From Cytophagales bacterium (lineage in GTDB: Bacteria > Bacteroidota > Bacteroidia > Cytophagales > Cyclobacteriaceae), in assembly GCA_003537495.1 (NCBI GenBank), contig DPSB01000195.1, positions 1 to 5,321 of the forward strand: a stretch of 5,321 nucleotides of DNA, in the 5' to 3' direction. The stretch's first letter is position 1. Each line of letters begins with the position of its first letter. Position numbers and translations under genes: made by a program. Positions 1 through 5,257 of the stretch are shown here, piece after piece. Below the pieces are notes generated by a model. The model searched no databases. It was not told the DNA's origin and was given only the letters and a program-made list of their open reading frames with translations.

Positions 1-25
1 TAAGAAATTAAGGGAATAAATAAGC

Positions 26-48
26 CCGGTTTAGGGGTCGTTTACCGG
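26..48. terminator. Weak hairpin downstream of the beta-barrel gene (possible terminator)
   Basis: A perfect 5-bp inverted repeat, CCGGT at 26-30 and ACCGG at 44-48, encloses a 13-nt loop. It lies about 20 nt past the stop of the minus-strand beta-barrel gene. On the plus strand it is followed by five Ts (50-54), on the minus strand only by a mixed AT stretch. It could end transcripts entering from the left, or weakly serve both directions. The stem is short and the loop long, so this is a tentative call. Nothing else is recognisable in positions 1-66. Confidence 0.18.
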
Positions 49-66
49 ATTTTTGAGAGGAATAAC

Positions 67-804
67 TTAATATGAGCCCACCAGAGTTTTAAGCCCCAAT
101 GCTGTAAAATTAAGTTGAACGATAACCATAGAAGTATTGGCCCGGTTGGTATTGAACGTAACAAAGCCATTTGTATCTACTACCACGGAATTGCGCACTA
201 CATATTTCACTTCATCGCCCCACAGGTAAAGCACGCGAAACTGAAATCCGGCACTGGCATGATGCTTTGGGCTGGTGTAAAAGCCCAGGCCTAAGCCATA
301 ATTAAGGCCGGTATCTTTTACGTTGTTGATTACTTCGCGCTGATCGGTATTAAAAATTATATCGGCCACATTCTTATCGATCTTGGTTTTGGAATTAAAG
401 AGCTTCAGGCCAAGCAACCCATCGGCAAACGGAATAACACGCCCTTTATGATACTTTGGCTTCAATCGCGCCATGGCATTCCAGGTAAAAACATTGTGGG
501 TGGTTTTAAGTGGTGGCGATGTGGAGGTGCCACTCTGTTTTTCATTTCCGTAGGTAAAGAATCCAAAGTCGATGCCTAATAAAACGGGTGAGGGCTTCTT
601 TTCTCCCAGCGGACTTAATACCAAGCCGGTATTTAAACCGAAGCCAAGGTTGCCGAACGAGTTATCAATTACTTCTCTGAATTCTCTGGAGGGTATTGCT
701 GTTTGAACACCACCAAAAAAATGAACGTTGGAAAACCTGACGGAATCCTGACCGTGAGTAGCCGCACTTATCAATAATAGAAATATGGCGGCTGCAAGTT
801 TCAT
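67..804 (-). CDS. Predicted outer-membrane beta-barrel protein, exported, function unknown
   Basis: A 245-residue protein with a clear signal peptide: Lys2, a hydrophobic core at about residues 3-15, and probable cleavage after ATHG (about residue 18), before QDS. The mature part alternates short amphipathic, aromatic and glycine-rich stretches (FGNLGFGLNTGLVL, LLGIDFGFFTYG, LNYGLGLGFYTS, AGFQFRVLYLW, MVIVQLNFTALG) with polar loops, the pattern of a small, perhaps eight-stranded, outer-membrane barrel. There is no TonB box, OmpA-like peptidoglycan-binding domain or lipobox cysteine. Such barrels are common in Bacteroidota and the role is usually unknown. Its ATG (802-804 on the minus strand) directly follows the yebC TAA, so it is probably the second gene of a yebC operon and may depend on YebC translation. 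That it is an exported barrel is fairly sure; no substrate or partner can be inferred. Confidence 0.8.
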   Translation of the reverse strand: MKLAAAIFLLLISAATHGQDSVRFSNVHFFGGVQTAIPSREFREVIDNSFGNLGFGLNTGLVLSPLGEKKPSPVLLGIDFGFFTYGNEKQSGTSTSPPLKTTHNVFTWNAMARLKPKYHKGRVIPFADGLLGLKLFNSKTKIDKNVADIIFNTDQREVINNVKDTGLNYGLGLGFYTSPKHHASAGFQFRVLYLWGDEVKYVVRNSVVVDTNGFVTFNTNRANTSMVIVQLNFTALGLKTLVGSY

Positions 805-1512
805 TTATGCCAAGTTGTGATATACATTTTGCACATCATCATCGGCTTCTAAAGCACTTACGCATTCCATCACTTCATCTTGCTCGGCTTCGCTAAGTTC
901 TTTTGTAGTGGTGGGTATGTATTGCAGTTCCGAACTTTTGGGTTCCCAACCTTTCGTTTCCAGAAACTTTTGCATGTGGCCGAATTCGGTAAACTTGGTA
1001 TAGACCACTATTTCTTCTTCATCGCGCTGAATGTCTTCGGCACCGGCATCAATCAGATCTAATTCAACTTCGTCTAAATTAAGTTTGGTAGGATCGAACT
1101 TAAAAACACCACGGTGTTCAAACATAAACATTACCGACCCCGAGTTGCCCATGCTGCCTCCGTTCTTTGAAAAATTCAGACGCACATTGGCTACGGTGCG
1201 GGTAGGATTATCGGTAGCACAAGCAACAATTACCGGCACACCATGTGGCGCATATCCTTCGTAAACAATTTCCTGAAAGTCTTTTTCTTCTTTGCTGGAC
1301 GCACGCTTAATAGCAGCCTCAACACGATCCTTAGGCATATTAACACCCTTAGCGTTTTGAATAGCCATGCGCAGGCGCGGATTGTTATCTGGATTGGGCC
1401 CATTTTGCTTTACCGCAATGGCAATATCTTTTCCAATCCGGCTAAATGCCTTAGCCATTTTGTCAAAGCGCGCGAACATTTTGTGTTTTCTCTTCTCGAA
1501 TATACGACCCAT
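805..1512 (-). CDS. yebC: YebC/PmpR/TACO1 family protein
   Basis: A 235-residue full-length member of the YebC/TACO1 family, cytoplasmic. Members have been described as DNA-binding regulators (PmpR) and, for TACO1 and more recent bacterial work, as ribosome-associated factors that ease translation of difficult (proline-rich) stretches. Supporting sequence: the N-terminal basic helical segment with MGRIFEKRKHKMFARF (1-16), then KAFSRIGKDIAIAVKQNGPNPDNNPRLR (residues about 21-48), AIQNAKGVNMPKDRVEAAIKRA (about 50-71), YEGYAPHGVPVIV (84-96), and the central TDNPTRTVANVR...GGSMGNSGSVMFMF block (100-131). The C-terminal domain is acidic (EEE at 165-167, DDD at 224-226), as usual. The MGR start is the expected one for Bacteroidota homologues, so the ATG at 1510-1512 is well supported. 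It is the first gene of a minus-strand pair, with a candidate promoter 24-54 nt upstream. Whether it acts on DNA or ribosomes here cannot be read from the sequence. Confidence 0.95.
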   Translation of the reverse strand: MGRIFEKRKHKMFARFDKMAKAFSRIGKDIAIAVKQNGPNPDNNPRLRMAIQNAKGVNMPKDRVEAAIKRASSKEEKDFQEIVYEGYAPHGVPVIVACATDNPTRTVANVRLNFSKNGGSMGNSGSVMFMFEHRGVFKFDPTKLNLDEVELDLIDAGAEDIQRDEEEIVVYTKFTEFGHMQKFLETKGWEPKSSELQYIPTTTKELSEAEQDEVMECVSALEADDDVQNVYHNLA

Positions 1513-1535
1513 AGTAAATCTAAAATTTGGGAGGG

Positions 1536-1566
1536 TAAAAATAGACTTTTGAATTCAAGTATTCAA
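1536..1566 (-). promoter_or_regulatory. Candidate Bacteroidota-type promoter for yebC
   Basis: Read on the minus strand, TTG (plus coordinates 1564-1566) is followed by a 20-nt spacer and TATTTTTA (1536-1543). This matches the Bacteroidota TTG / TAnnTTTG arrangement except for the last base of the -7 element. Transcription would start near 1530, giving a leader of about 18 nt before the yebC ATG. The -33 element falls in one of two direct copies of ATTCAAG (1553-1559 and 1561-1567) and beside the palindrome TTGAATTCAA (1549-1558). The motif is short and AT-rich, so chance matches are possible. Confidence 0.35.
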
Positions 1567-1603
1567 GGGACGGATTGAGCTATCCGGCTAAATCTCCCTT
1601 CAA
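1562..1603. repeat. Bulged inverted repeat in the divergent intergenic region
   Basis: Positions 1562-1570 (TTCAAGGGA) and 1595-1603 (TCCCTTCAA) are inverted copies with one mismatch. Immediately inside, CGGAT (1571-1575) pairs with ATCCG (1582-1586) around a 6-nt loop. Together they form a hairpin of about 11 bp in the core, with one 8-nt bulge (1587-1594). It sits between yebC and the amidohydrolase and overlaps the candidate yebC -33 element, so it could be an operator for the divergent genes. No T-tract follows, so a terminator is less likely. Function is inferred only from position. Confidence 0.3.
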
Positions 1604-1647
1604 ACAGCCACTCCTAACAATTCTGTAACTTCAATTTATATTCTATG

Positions 1648-1655
1648 TAGCTTAG
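1648..1655 (+). promoter_or_regulatory. Candidate -7 element for the amidohydrolase gene
   Basis: TAGCTTAG matches the Bacteroidota -7 consensus TAnnTTTG at all but one fixed position and lies 17 nt before the amidohydrolase ATG. The only upstream partner is a poor one, CTG at 1623-1625 with a 22-nt spacer. The call therefore rests mainly on the -7 match and on the need for a promoter in this divergent gap. Confidence 0.22.
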
Positions 1656-1672
1656 TTTAAATCTTTTCAGCC

Positions 1673-3040
1673 ATGAGGACTTTTTGCATTGTTTTAATTT
1701 CAGTTTTTTCGATAACAGGCTACAGCCAGCAACTCATCAACTCACACCAACGCGAAATTGTTTTCACCTCCGTGAACGTAGTACCGATGGAAACGGAAAC
1801 CATTCTTGCCGACCAGACTGTGTTGGTGAAGGACGGGAAAATTCAGGCAATAGGGAAAAAGTTAAAGTATAGCAAAGATGCCTTGGTAATTGATGCCAAA
1901 GGCAAATACCTGATGCCTGGCCTGGCCGAAATGCACGCGCATGTTCCACCCAACGAAAATCTCGAGTCGCACAAAGAAGTGCTATTCTTATTTGCAGCCA
2001 ATGGTATTACCACTATTCGTGGGATGCTGGGCCACCCGAGTCATATAACATTGCGATCAAAAATAAATTCAGGCGAAGTGCTGGGGCCACGCTTTTATAC
2101 AACCGGCCCATCGTTTAATGGATTAAGTGTAAAAACAGCCGAGCGTGGTGCTGAAATGGTGCGCGAACAGAAAGCAGCTGGTTACGATTTTCTGAAACTG
2201 CATCCGGGATTAACCAAAGAAACCTTTGCAGCCATCAGTTCAACTGCCAATGAAGTAAAGATTCCATTCGCGGGCCATGTGTCGTTTGGAGTGGGGGTTT
2301 GGCGTGCAATTGATGCCGGGTATTCTTCTATCGATCACCTGGATGGTTTTATTGAAGGATTGGTAGAAGATGTGCATAATGGTAAAGTGACAGAGCAGGA
2401 GGCGGGGTTGTTTGGTATGTACCTGGCCGATAAAGTAGATGTTAATAGTAAGTTGATTGAGTTGCTCATGTATGGACTGAAAGAGAAGAACATCTGGGTT
2501 GTGCCTACGCAATCGCTGGCCGATCGTTGGTTCGATGCCGATTATACCGGTGATGAATTTTTGAAAGACCCTGATAGCAAGTACATGAGCAAACAAACTG
2601 TAAAACAGTGGATTGATTCAAAGAATAATCTCATGGCCGATCCGCGGTATAATGCTGCAAAGATTGAAAACTTCATTAAACTCAGGCGCAAACTTATTCT
2701 CGAATGTCAGAAAAAAGGCGTGGGTTTATTGTTGGGATGCGATGCACCCCAGATTTTTAATGTGCCGGGCTTCTCTACGCATAACGAACTAAAATATTTG
2801 GTTGATTCCGGACTTACACCGTACCAGGCTTTGCGCACAGGAACAGTTAATGTGGCCACTTATTTAAATCTGAAAGATGCCGGTTCAATTAAACCCGGTA
2901 ATGTGGCCGATTTAATTTTGATTGATGGCAATCCCTTAACCGATGTTACCAACACCAAAAAAGTTTCGGGCGTAATGTTGCGTGGCCAATGGCTCTCAAA
3001 AGCTGAGATTGATGCGGGATTGAAGAAGTTGGAAAAATAG
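1673..3040 (+). CDS. Exported metal-dependent amidohydrolase (imidazolonepropionase/prolidase-like, COG1228 type)
   Basis: A 455-residue amidohydrolase-superfamily enzyme with a signal peptide (hydrophobic core about residues 4-14, likely cleavage near GYS-QQ, residues 17-19), so it probably acts in the periplasm or outside the cell. The fold is as expected: a small beta-sandwich segment first (about 27-80), a TIM barrel starting at the metal motif MPGLAEMHAH, and a final beta-sandwich strand set (SIKPGNVADLILIDGNPL, about 405-422) typical of these enzymes. Likely metal ligands are all present: His88 and His90 (HxH), Lys175 in FLKLH (candidate carboxylated lysine), His202 (GHVSFG), His222 (IDHLDG) and Asp357 (LLGCDAP). 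The F-S-T-H-N-E-L segment near 368-373 also fits COG1228 enzymes. Relatives cleave cyclic amides or Xaa-Pro and other dipeptides; the substrate here is not predictable. The ATG gives an intact signal peptide. The stop codon lies at the edge of a repeat element. Class is confident, substrate unknown. Confidence 0.9.
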   Translation: MRTFCIVLISVFSITGYSQQLINSHQREIVFTSVNVVPMETETILADQTVLVKDGKIQAIGKKLKYSKDALVIDAKGKYLMPGLAEMHAHVPPNENLESHKEVLFLFAANGITTIRGMLGHPSHITLRSKINSGEVLGPRFYTTGPSFNGLSVKTAERGAEMVREQKAAGYDFLKLHPGLTKETFAAISSTANEVKIPFAGHVSFGVGVWRAIDAGYSSIDHLDGFIEGLVEDVHNGKVTEQEAGLFGMYLADKVDVNSKLIELLMYGLKEKNIWVVPTQSLADRWFDADYTGDEFLKDPDSKYMSKQTVKQWIDSKNNLMADPRYNAAKIENFIKLRRKLILECQKKGVGLLLGCDAPQIFNVPGFSTHNELKYLVDSGLTPYQALRTGTVNVATYLNLKDAGSIKPGNVADLILIDGNPLTDVTNTKKVSGVMLRGQWLSKAEIDAGLKKLEK

Positions 3041-3199
3041 TGGCTGGTTGCTAGTTGCTCGTTTCTGGCTAGTAGAGGTTTTTGGACAGATGCGATTATG
3101 AATTAAGAAATTCTGTTTATTCGCATTTATGTTGGATAACAAAGTAGCATAAATTAAACTACGCTTCCAGCAACCAGTAACAAGCAACCAGAAACCAGC
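3038..3199. repeat. Inverted pair of degenerate 7-bp repeat arrays filling the amidohydrolase-transporter gap
   Basis: Two arrays of imperfect heptamers face each other across the gap. The left one reads TGGTTGC, TAGTTGC, TCGTTTC, TGGCTAG (3045-3072), possibly preceded by TAGTGGC (3038-3044), which contains the amidohydrolase stop codon. The right one reads GCTTCCA, GCAACCA, GTAACAA, GCAACCA, GAAACCA (3163-3197), the reverse complement of the same unit. As an inverted repeat, 3043-3068 pairs with 3174-3199 at 22 of 26 positions around a 105-nt, AT-rich interior. The mismatches keep the 7-bp phase, so period as well as symmetry is conserved. No open reading frame, transposase or clear target duplication is present. 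It may be a non-autonomous mobile or REP-like element, or an mRNA hairpin; which one is inference. Confidence 0.65.
3090..3126. repeat. Nested hairpin inside the heptad element
   Basis: ATGCGA (3090-3095) and TCGCAT (3121-3126) are perfect inverted copies, and between them GAATT (3100-3104) and AATTC (3109-3113) form a second short stem around the loop AAGA. The two stems are stacked with a small internal mismatch region. This lies in the middle of the heptad inverted repeat, so the whole gap can fold as a long hairpin with an inner stem. The stems are short and AT-rich, so stability is modest. Confidence 0.3.
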
Positions 3200-3201
3200 G
3201 A

Positions 3202-3951
3202 ATGCATCTCTTCTCCTTCCACCTTACCTACCTCGAAATTGGAATCATACTAAGTGTAGCCTTGCTCACGGGTATGTCAAAAACAGGTGTGCATGGTGCG
3301 GGCATGTTGTCGGTACCGTTATTGGCCGTGGTGTTTGGCGGACAAATTTCAAGCGGTGTTTTATTACCCATGCTCATCATGGCCGATGTATTTGGGGTTT
3401 GGTATTACCATCGCCATGCTTCGTGGCAACACTTGAAGATATTATTTCCATGGGCAGCAGTGGGTGTAGTGCTGGGTACAGTGTTGGGGAAATATATTGA
3501 CGATTCAGTTTTTAAAGTAATAATGGCAAGCACCATTTTGGTGAGTGTGGTAATCATGATCTGGCTGGAACGTTTAAGTCCGGATCGCATTCCCAAACAA
3601 AAATCATTTGCCATTGCAACCGGAGTGGCTGGCGGTTTTACTTCAATGGTTGGTAACTTGGCAGGCTCAGTGATGAGTGTGTATTTGCTTTCGGTACGAT
3701 TACCCAAGAATGCTTTTATCGGAACAACAGCGTGGTTTTTTCTGGTGGTGAATTGGTTTAAAGTTCCCTTTCATGTGTATTCGTGGAAGACTATTAGTTG
3801 GAACACGGTGCTGTTGGATCTTCTCACCTTACCTGTAATTCTGTTAGGTGCCTGGCTGGGTATTTTACTCGTACGCCAGTTGAGTGATACACTCTACCGG
3901 TGGTTTATCATTGGTATGACGTTGATTGCAGCCATAGCAATGTTAGTTTAG
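3202..3951 (+). CDS. TauE/SafE (TSUP) family membrane transporter
   Basis: A 249-residue, strongly hydrophobic inner-membrane protein of the usual length for the TauE/SafE family. It shows the internal two-fold repeat typical of the family: the first half carries LLTGMSKTGVHGAGMLSVPLL (about 21-41) and the second TGVAGGFTSMVGNLAGSVMSVYLL (about 140-163), each a glycine-rich helix start leading into a membrane span. I count roughly eight membrane segments, around residues 10-28, 32-47, 52-68, 80-97, 103-121, 137-162, 172-190 and 203-249 (the last region holding two). Known members export sulfite, sulfoacetate or other organic anions, but many are uncharacterised and no sulfur-metabolism gene is nearby. 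The ATG lies only 2 nt past the inverted repeat element and has no Shine-Dalgarno; an ATG at codon 25 would lose the first helix, so the upstream start is preferred. Family confident, substrate unknown. Confidence 0.88.
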   Translation: MHLFSFHLTYLEIGIILSVALLTGMSKTGVHGAGMLSVPLLAVVFGGQISSGVLLPMLIMADVFGVWYYHRHASWQHLKILFPWAAVGVVLGTVLGKYIDDSVFKVIMASTILVSVVIMIWLERLSPDRIPKQKSFAIATGVAGGFTSMVGNLAGSVMSVYLLSVRLPKNAFIGTTAWFFLVVNWFKVPFHVYSWKTISWNTVLLDLLTLPVILLGAWLGILLVRQLSDTLYRWFIIGMTLIAAIAMLV

Positions 3952-3962
3952 GGTAATGTAAT

Positions 3963-3986
3963 CTTTGCGCCATCGCGCCTTTGCGG
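3963..3986. repeat. Three tandem degenerate octamers, consensus CTTTGCGC
   Basis: CTTTGCGC (3963-3970), CATCGCGC (3971-3978) and CTTTGCGG (3979-3986) follow one another with an exact 8-bp period and 5-7 matches per unit. They begin 12 nt after the transporter stop in the 98-bp gap before the cupin gene and are clearly richer in GC than the flanking AT-rich sequence. They do not form a terminator hairpin. The unit differs from the 7-bp repeat at 3038-3199. Role unknown; it may be a degenerate intergenic repeat family or a protein-binding array. Confidence 0.45.
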
Positions 3987-4023
3987 TTCAATTTTCAGTA
4001 TAGGATCATTTCACATTTATGAA

Positions 4024-4031
4024 TATCTTCG
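4024..4031 (+). promoter_or_regulatory. Candidate -7 element for the cupin operon
   Basis: TATCTTCG matches TAnnTTTG except at one position and lies 18 nt before the cupin ATG, implying a short leader of about 12-14 nt. No good TTG partner is seen 19-21 nt upstream. A perfect 10-bp palindrome, AACTTAAGTT (4033-4042), sits right at the predicted transcription start and could be an operator. The case is weak but this is the best promoter-like site before the three-gene run. Confidence 0.25.
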
Positions 4032-4049
4032 AAACTTAAGTTATATAAG

Positions 4050-4412
4050 ATGTCATCTGTTAATATTCTCAACAAGTTTACACGCTTCTCCGAAACATGG
4101 ACACCCAAAATTATTGGTGAGTTGAACGGACAATATGTAAAACTGGCAAAAGTAAAAGATCAGTTTGTTTGGCATAGTCATGAAAATGAAGATGAGTTGT
4201 TCCTGGTTTTTAAAGGCACCTTGTATATGGACTTTCGTGATCGTACCGAAATCATCCGCGAAGGCGAAATGATTATTGTGCCCAAAGGTGTAGAACATAA
4301 TCCGCGCACCAATGGCGAAGAAGTTTGGTTAATGTTGTTTGAACCAAAAGAAACAGCACACACCGGAAACGTAGAACATGAGCGCACGGTACATAATCAA
4401 AAATGGATTTGA
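4050..4412 (+). CDS. Single-domain cupin protein
   Basis: A 120-residue cytoplasmic protein forming one small beta-barrel (cupin_2 type). Cupin motif 1 is complete: His42-x-His44, then Glu49 and Gly56 (HSHENEDELFLVFKG). Motif 2 is present as Gly72, Pro78, Gly80 and His83 (GEMIIVPKGVEH), with the usual asparagine shifted by one to Asn88. His42, His44, Glu49 and His83 should bind one metal ion. This compact form is widespread and resembles the cupin half of mannose-6-phosphate isomerase-like proteins, but the activity (isomerase, dioxygenase or ligand sensor) cannot be assigned. There is no signal peptide, in contrast to the next two genes. It begins a run of overlapping genes: its TGA lies inside the start of the epimerase-like gene. 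The ATG follows an AT-rich stretch without Shine-Dalgarno, normal for this phylum. Confidence 0.88.
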   Translation: MSSVNILNKFTRFSETWTPKIIGELNGQYVKLAKVKDQFVWHSHENEDELFLVFKGTLYMDFRDRTEIIREGEMIIVPKGVEHNPRTNGEEVWLMLFEPKETAHTGNVEHERTVHNQKWI

Positions 4413-5257
4413 GTTTCGGTACACTTTTGCGGATTGCTATTTTATTGCTGCCTTTATTTGGGCAGGCACAGCCGCAGTTAGGCGTGGCAACTTCTATTAA
4501 TCACGATAGTATTCTAAATAAAGCGGGTTACAAATTTATGGTGGAGGCTGTACCGCAGATTCTTTCACCAGTTTCAGTTTCTGATTCGGCTTTTCAATTC
4601 AAACTCAATCAACTTAAAAAACTCGCACTTCCGGTTTACGCGCTCAATATTTTTATTCCGGGCGATTTAAAACTAGTAGGGCCGAATGTAAATGAGCAAG
4701 CAATTTTAAGTTACACTCGCAAAGTTTTTGAACGCTGTAAGCCAGCGGGCATAAGACTTATTGTGTGGGGAAGTGGTGGTGCGCGAAGCATTCCGGAAGG
4801 ATATTCAAAAGAAAAAGCCCGGCAAGAGTTTGTACAAATGGCAAATAAAATAGCAGCACAGGCTGAGCAGTATGGAATTATTCTTGCGCTTGAAAATCTA
4901 AATCAACAGGAAACCAATTTCATTAACACGGTAGCGGAGGCGTTGCAGATAGTGAAAGATGTAAATCATACAAACTTTAAGTTATGTGCCGACATCTACC
5001 ACATGCTAAGGGAGAATGAACCAGCTTCAGTATTGTTAACAACCAAGGGATATCTTATTCATTGCGACATTGCCGAAAAAGGAAACCGCACACCACCCGG
5101 CACAGCAGGCGATGATTTTACAACATACTTACAGGCATTGAAACAAATCGGGTATTCGGGTAAGATTGTGTTGGAATGCCGCTGGAATAATCTGGTGGCT
5201 GAAGCGCAGCCAGCCCGTCTATATTTACAAAAACAGATTAATAAAGTTTGGAAATGA
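4403..5257 (+). CDS. Exported sugar phosphate isomerase/epimerase-like TIM-barrel protein
   Basis: A 284-residue protein of the xylose-isomerase-like TIM-barrel family (PF01261 type) behind a signal peptide: Arg10, hydrophobic IAILLLPLFG (11-20), likely cleavage after GQA (20-22). Expected active-site residues are present: Glu164 (LALEN), Asp197 and His200 (CADIYH), His220 (LIHCDIAE) and Glu258 (VLECRW), with Glu170 as a second acid. The spacings Glu164-Glu170, Glu164-Asp197 and Asp197-His200 equal those I recall for D-tagatose 3-epimerase (152/158, 152/185, 185/188), so a metal-dependent ketose or sugar epimerase/isomerase chemistry is plausible. Export means free sugars or oligosaccharides rather than sugar phosphates are the likelier substrates. 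Its ATG overlaps the cupin end by 10 nt and its TGA overlaps the next ATG, so translational coupling is likely. The substrate is unknown; a catalytically divergent member is possible. Confidence 0.85.
   Translation: MDLSFGTLLRIAILLLPLFGQAQPQLGVATSINHDSILNKAGYKFMVEAVPQILSPVSVSDSAFQFKLNQLKKLALPVYALNIFIPGDLKLVGPNVNEQAILSYTRKVFERCKPAGIRLIVWGSGGARSIPEGYSKEKARQEFVQMANKIAAQAEQYGIILALENLNQQETNFINTVAEALQIVKDVNHTNFKLCADIYHMLRENEPASVLLTTKGYLIHCDIAEKGNRTPPGTAGDDFTTYLQALKQIGYSGKIVLECRWNNLVAEAQPARLYLQKQINKVWK

Noticed and set aside
1515..1522. TAGATTTA on the minus strand as the yebC -7 element (leaderless transcript)
   Set aside because: It matches the consensus well but lies only 2 nt from the ATG, so transcription would start at or inside the start codon, and it lacks a TTG at the right distance. 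The 1536-1566 site fits better.
1243..1578. A 111-codon plus-strand open frame over the yebC 5' end
   Set aside because: It is antisense to yebC and its upstream region; the product has no recognisable domain and the yebC reading is unambiguous.
2240..2596. A 118-codon minus-strand open frame inside the amidohydrolase gene
   Set aside because: It is antisense to a well-supported enzyme with all its catalytic motifs; the translation shows no family motif or export signal.
2996..3187. A 63-codon minus-strand open frame crossing the repeat element
   Set aside because: It overlaps the end of the amidohydrolase and is built partly from heptad repeats; composition fits chance readthrough of a repeat and not a gene.
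3038..3199. Heptad element as a CRISPR array or as a simple intrinsic terminator
   Set aside because: The 7-bp units are contiguous with no spacers, and the inverted arms enclose 105 nt and are not followed by a T-tract.
3030..3206. Target-site duplication flanking the heptad element
   Set aside because: I compared the bases just outside both arms and found no convincing matching direct repeat, so insertion by transposition is not shown.
3405..3707. A 100-codon minus-strand open frame within the transporter gene
   Set aside because: It is antisense to a membrane protein with clear family motifs and shows no features of its own.
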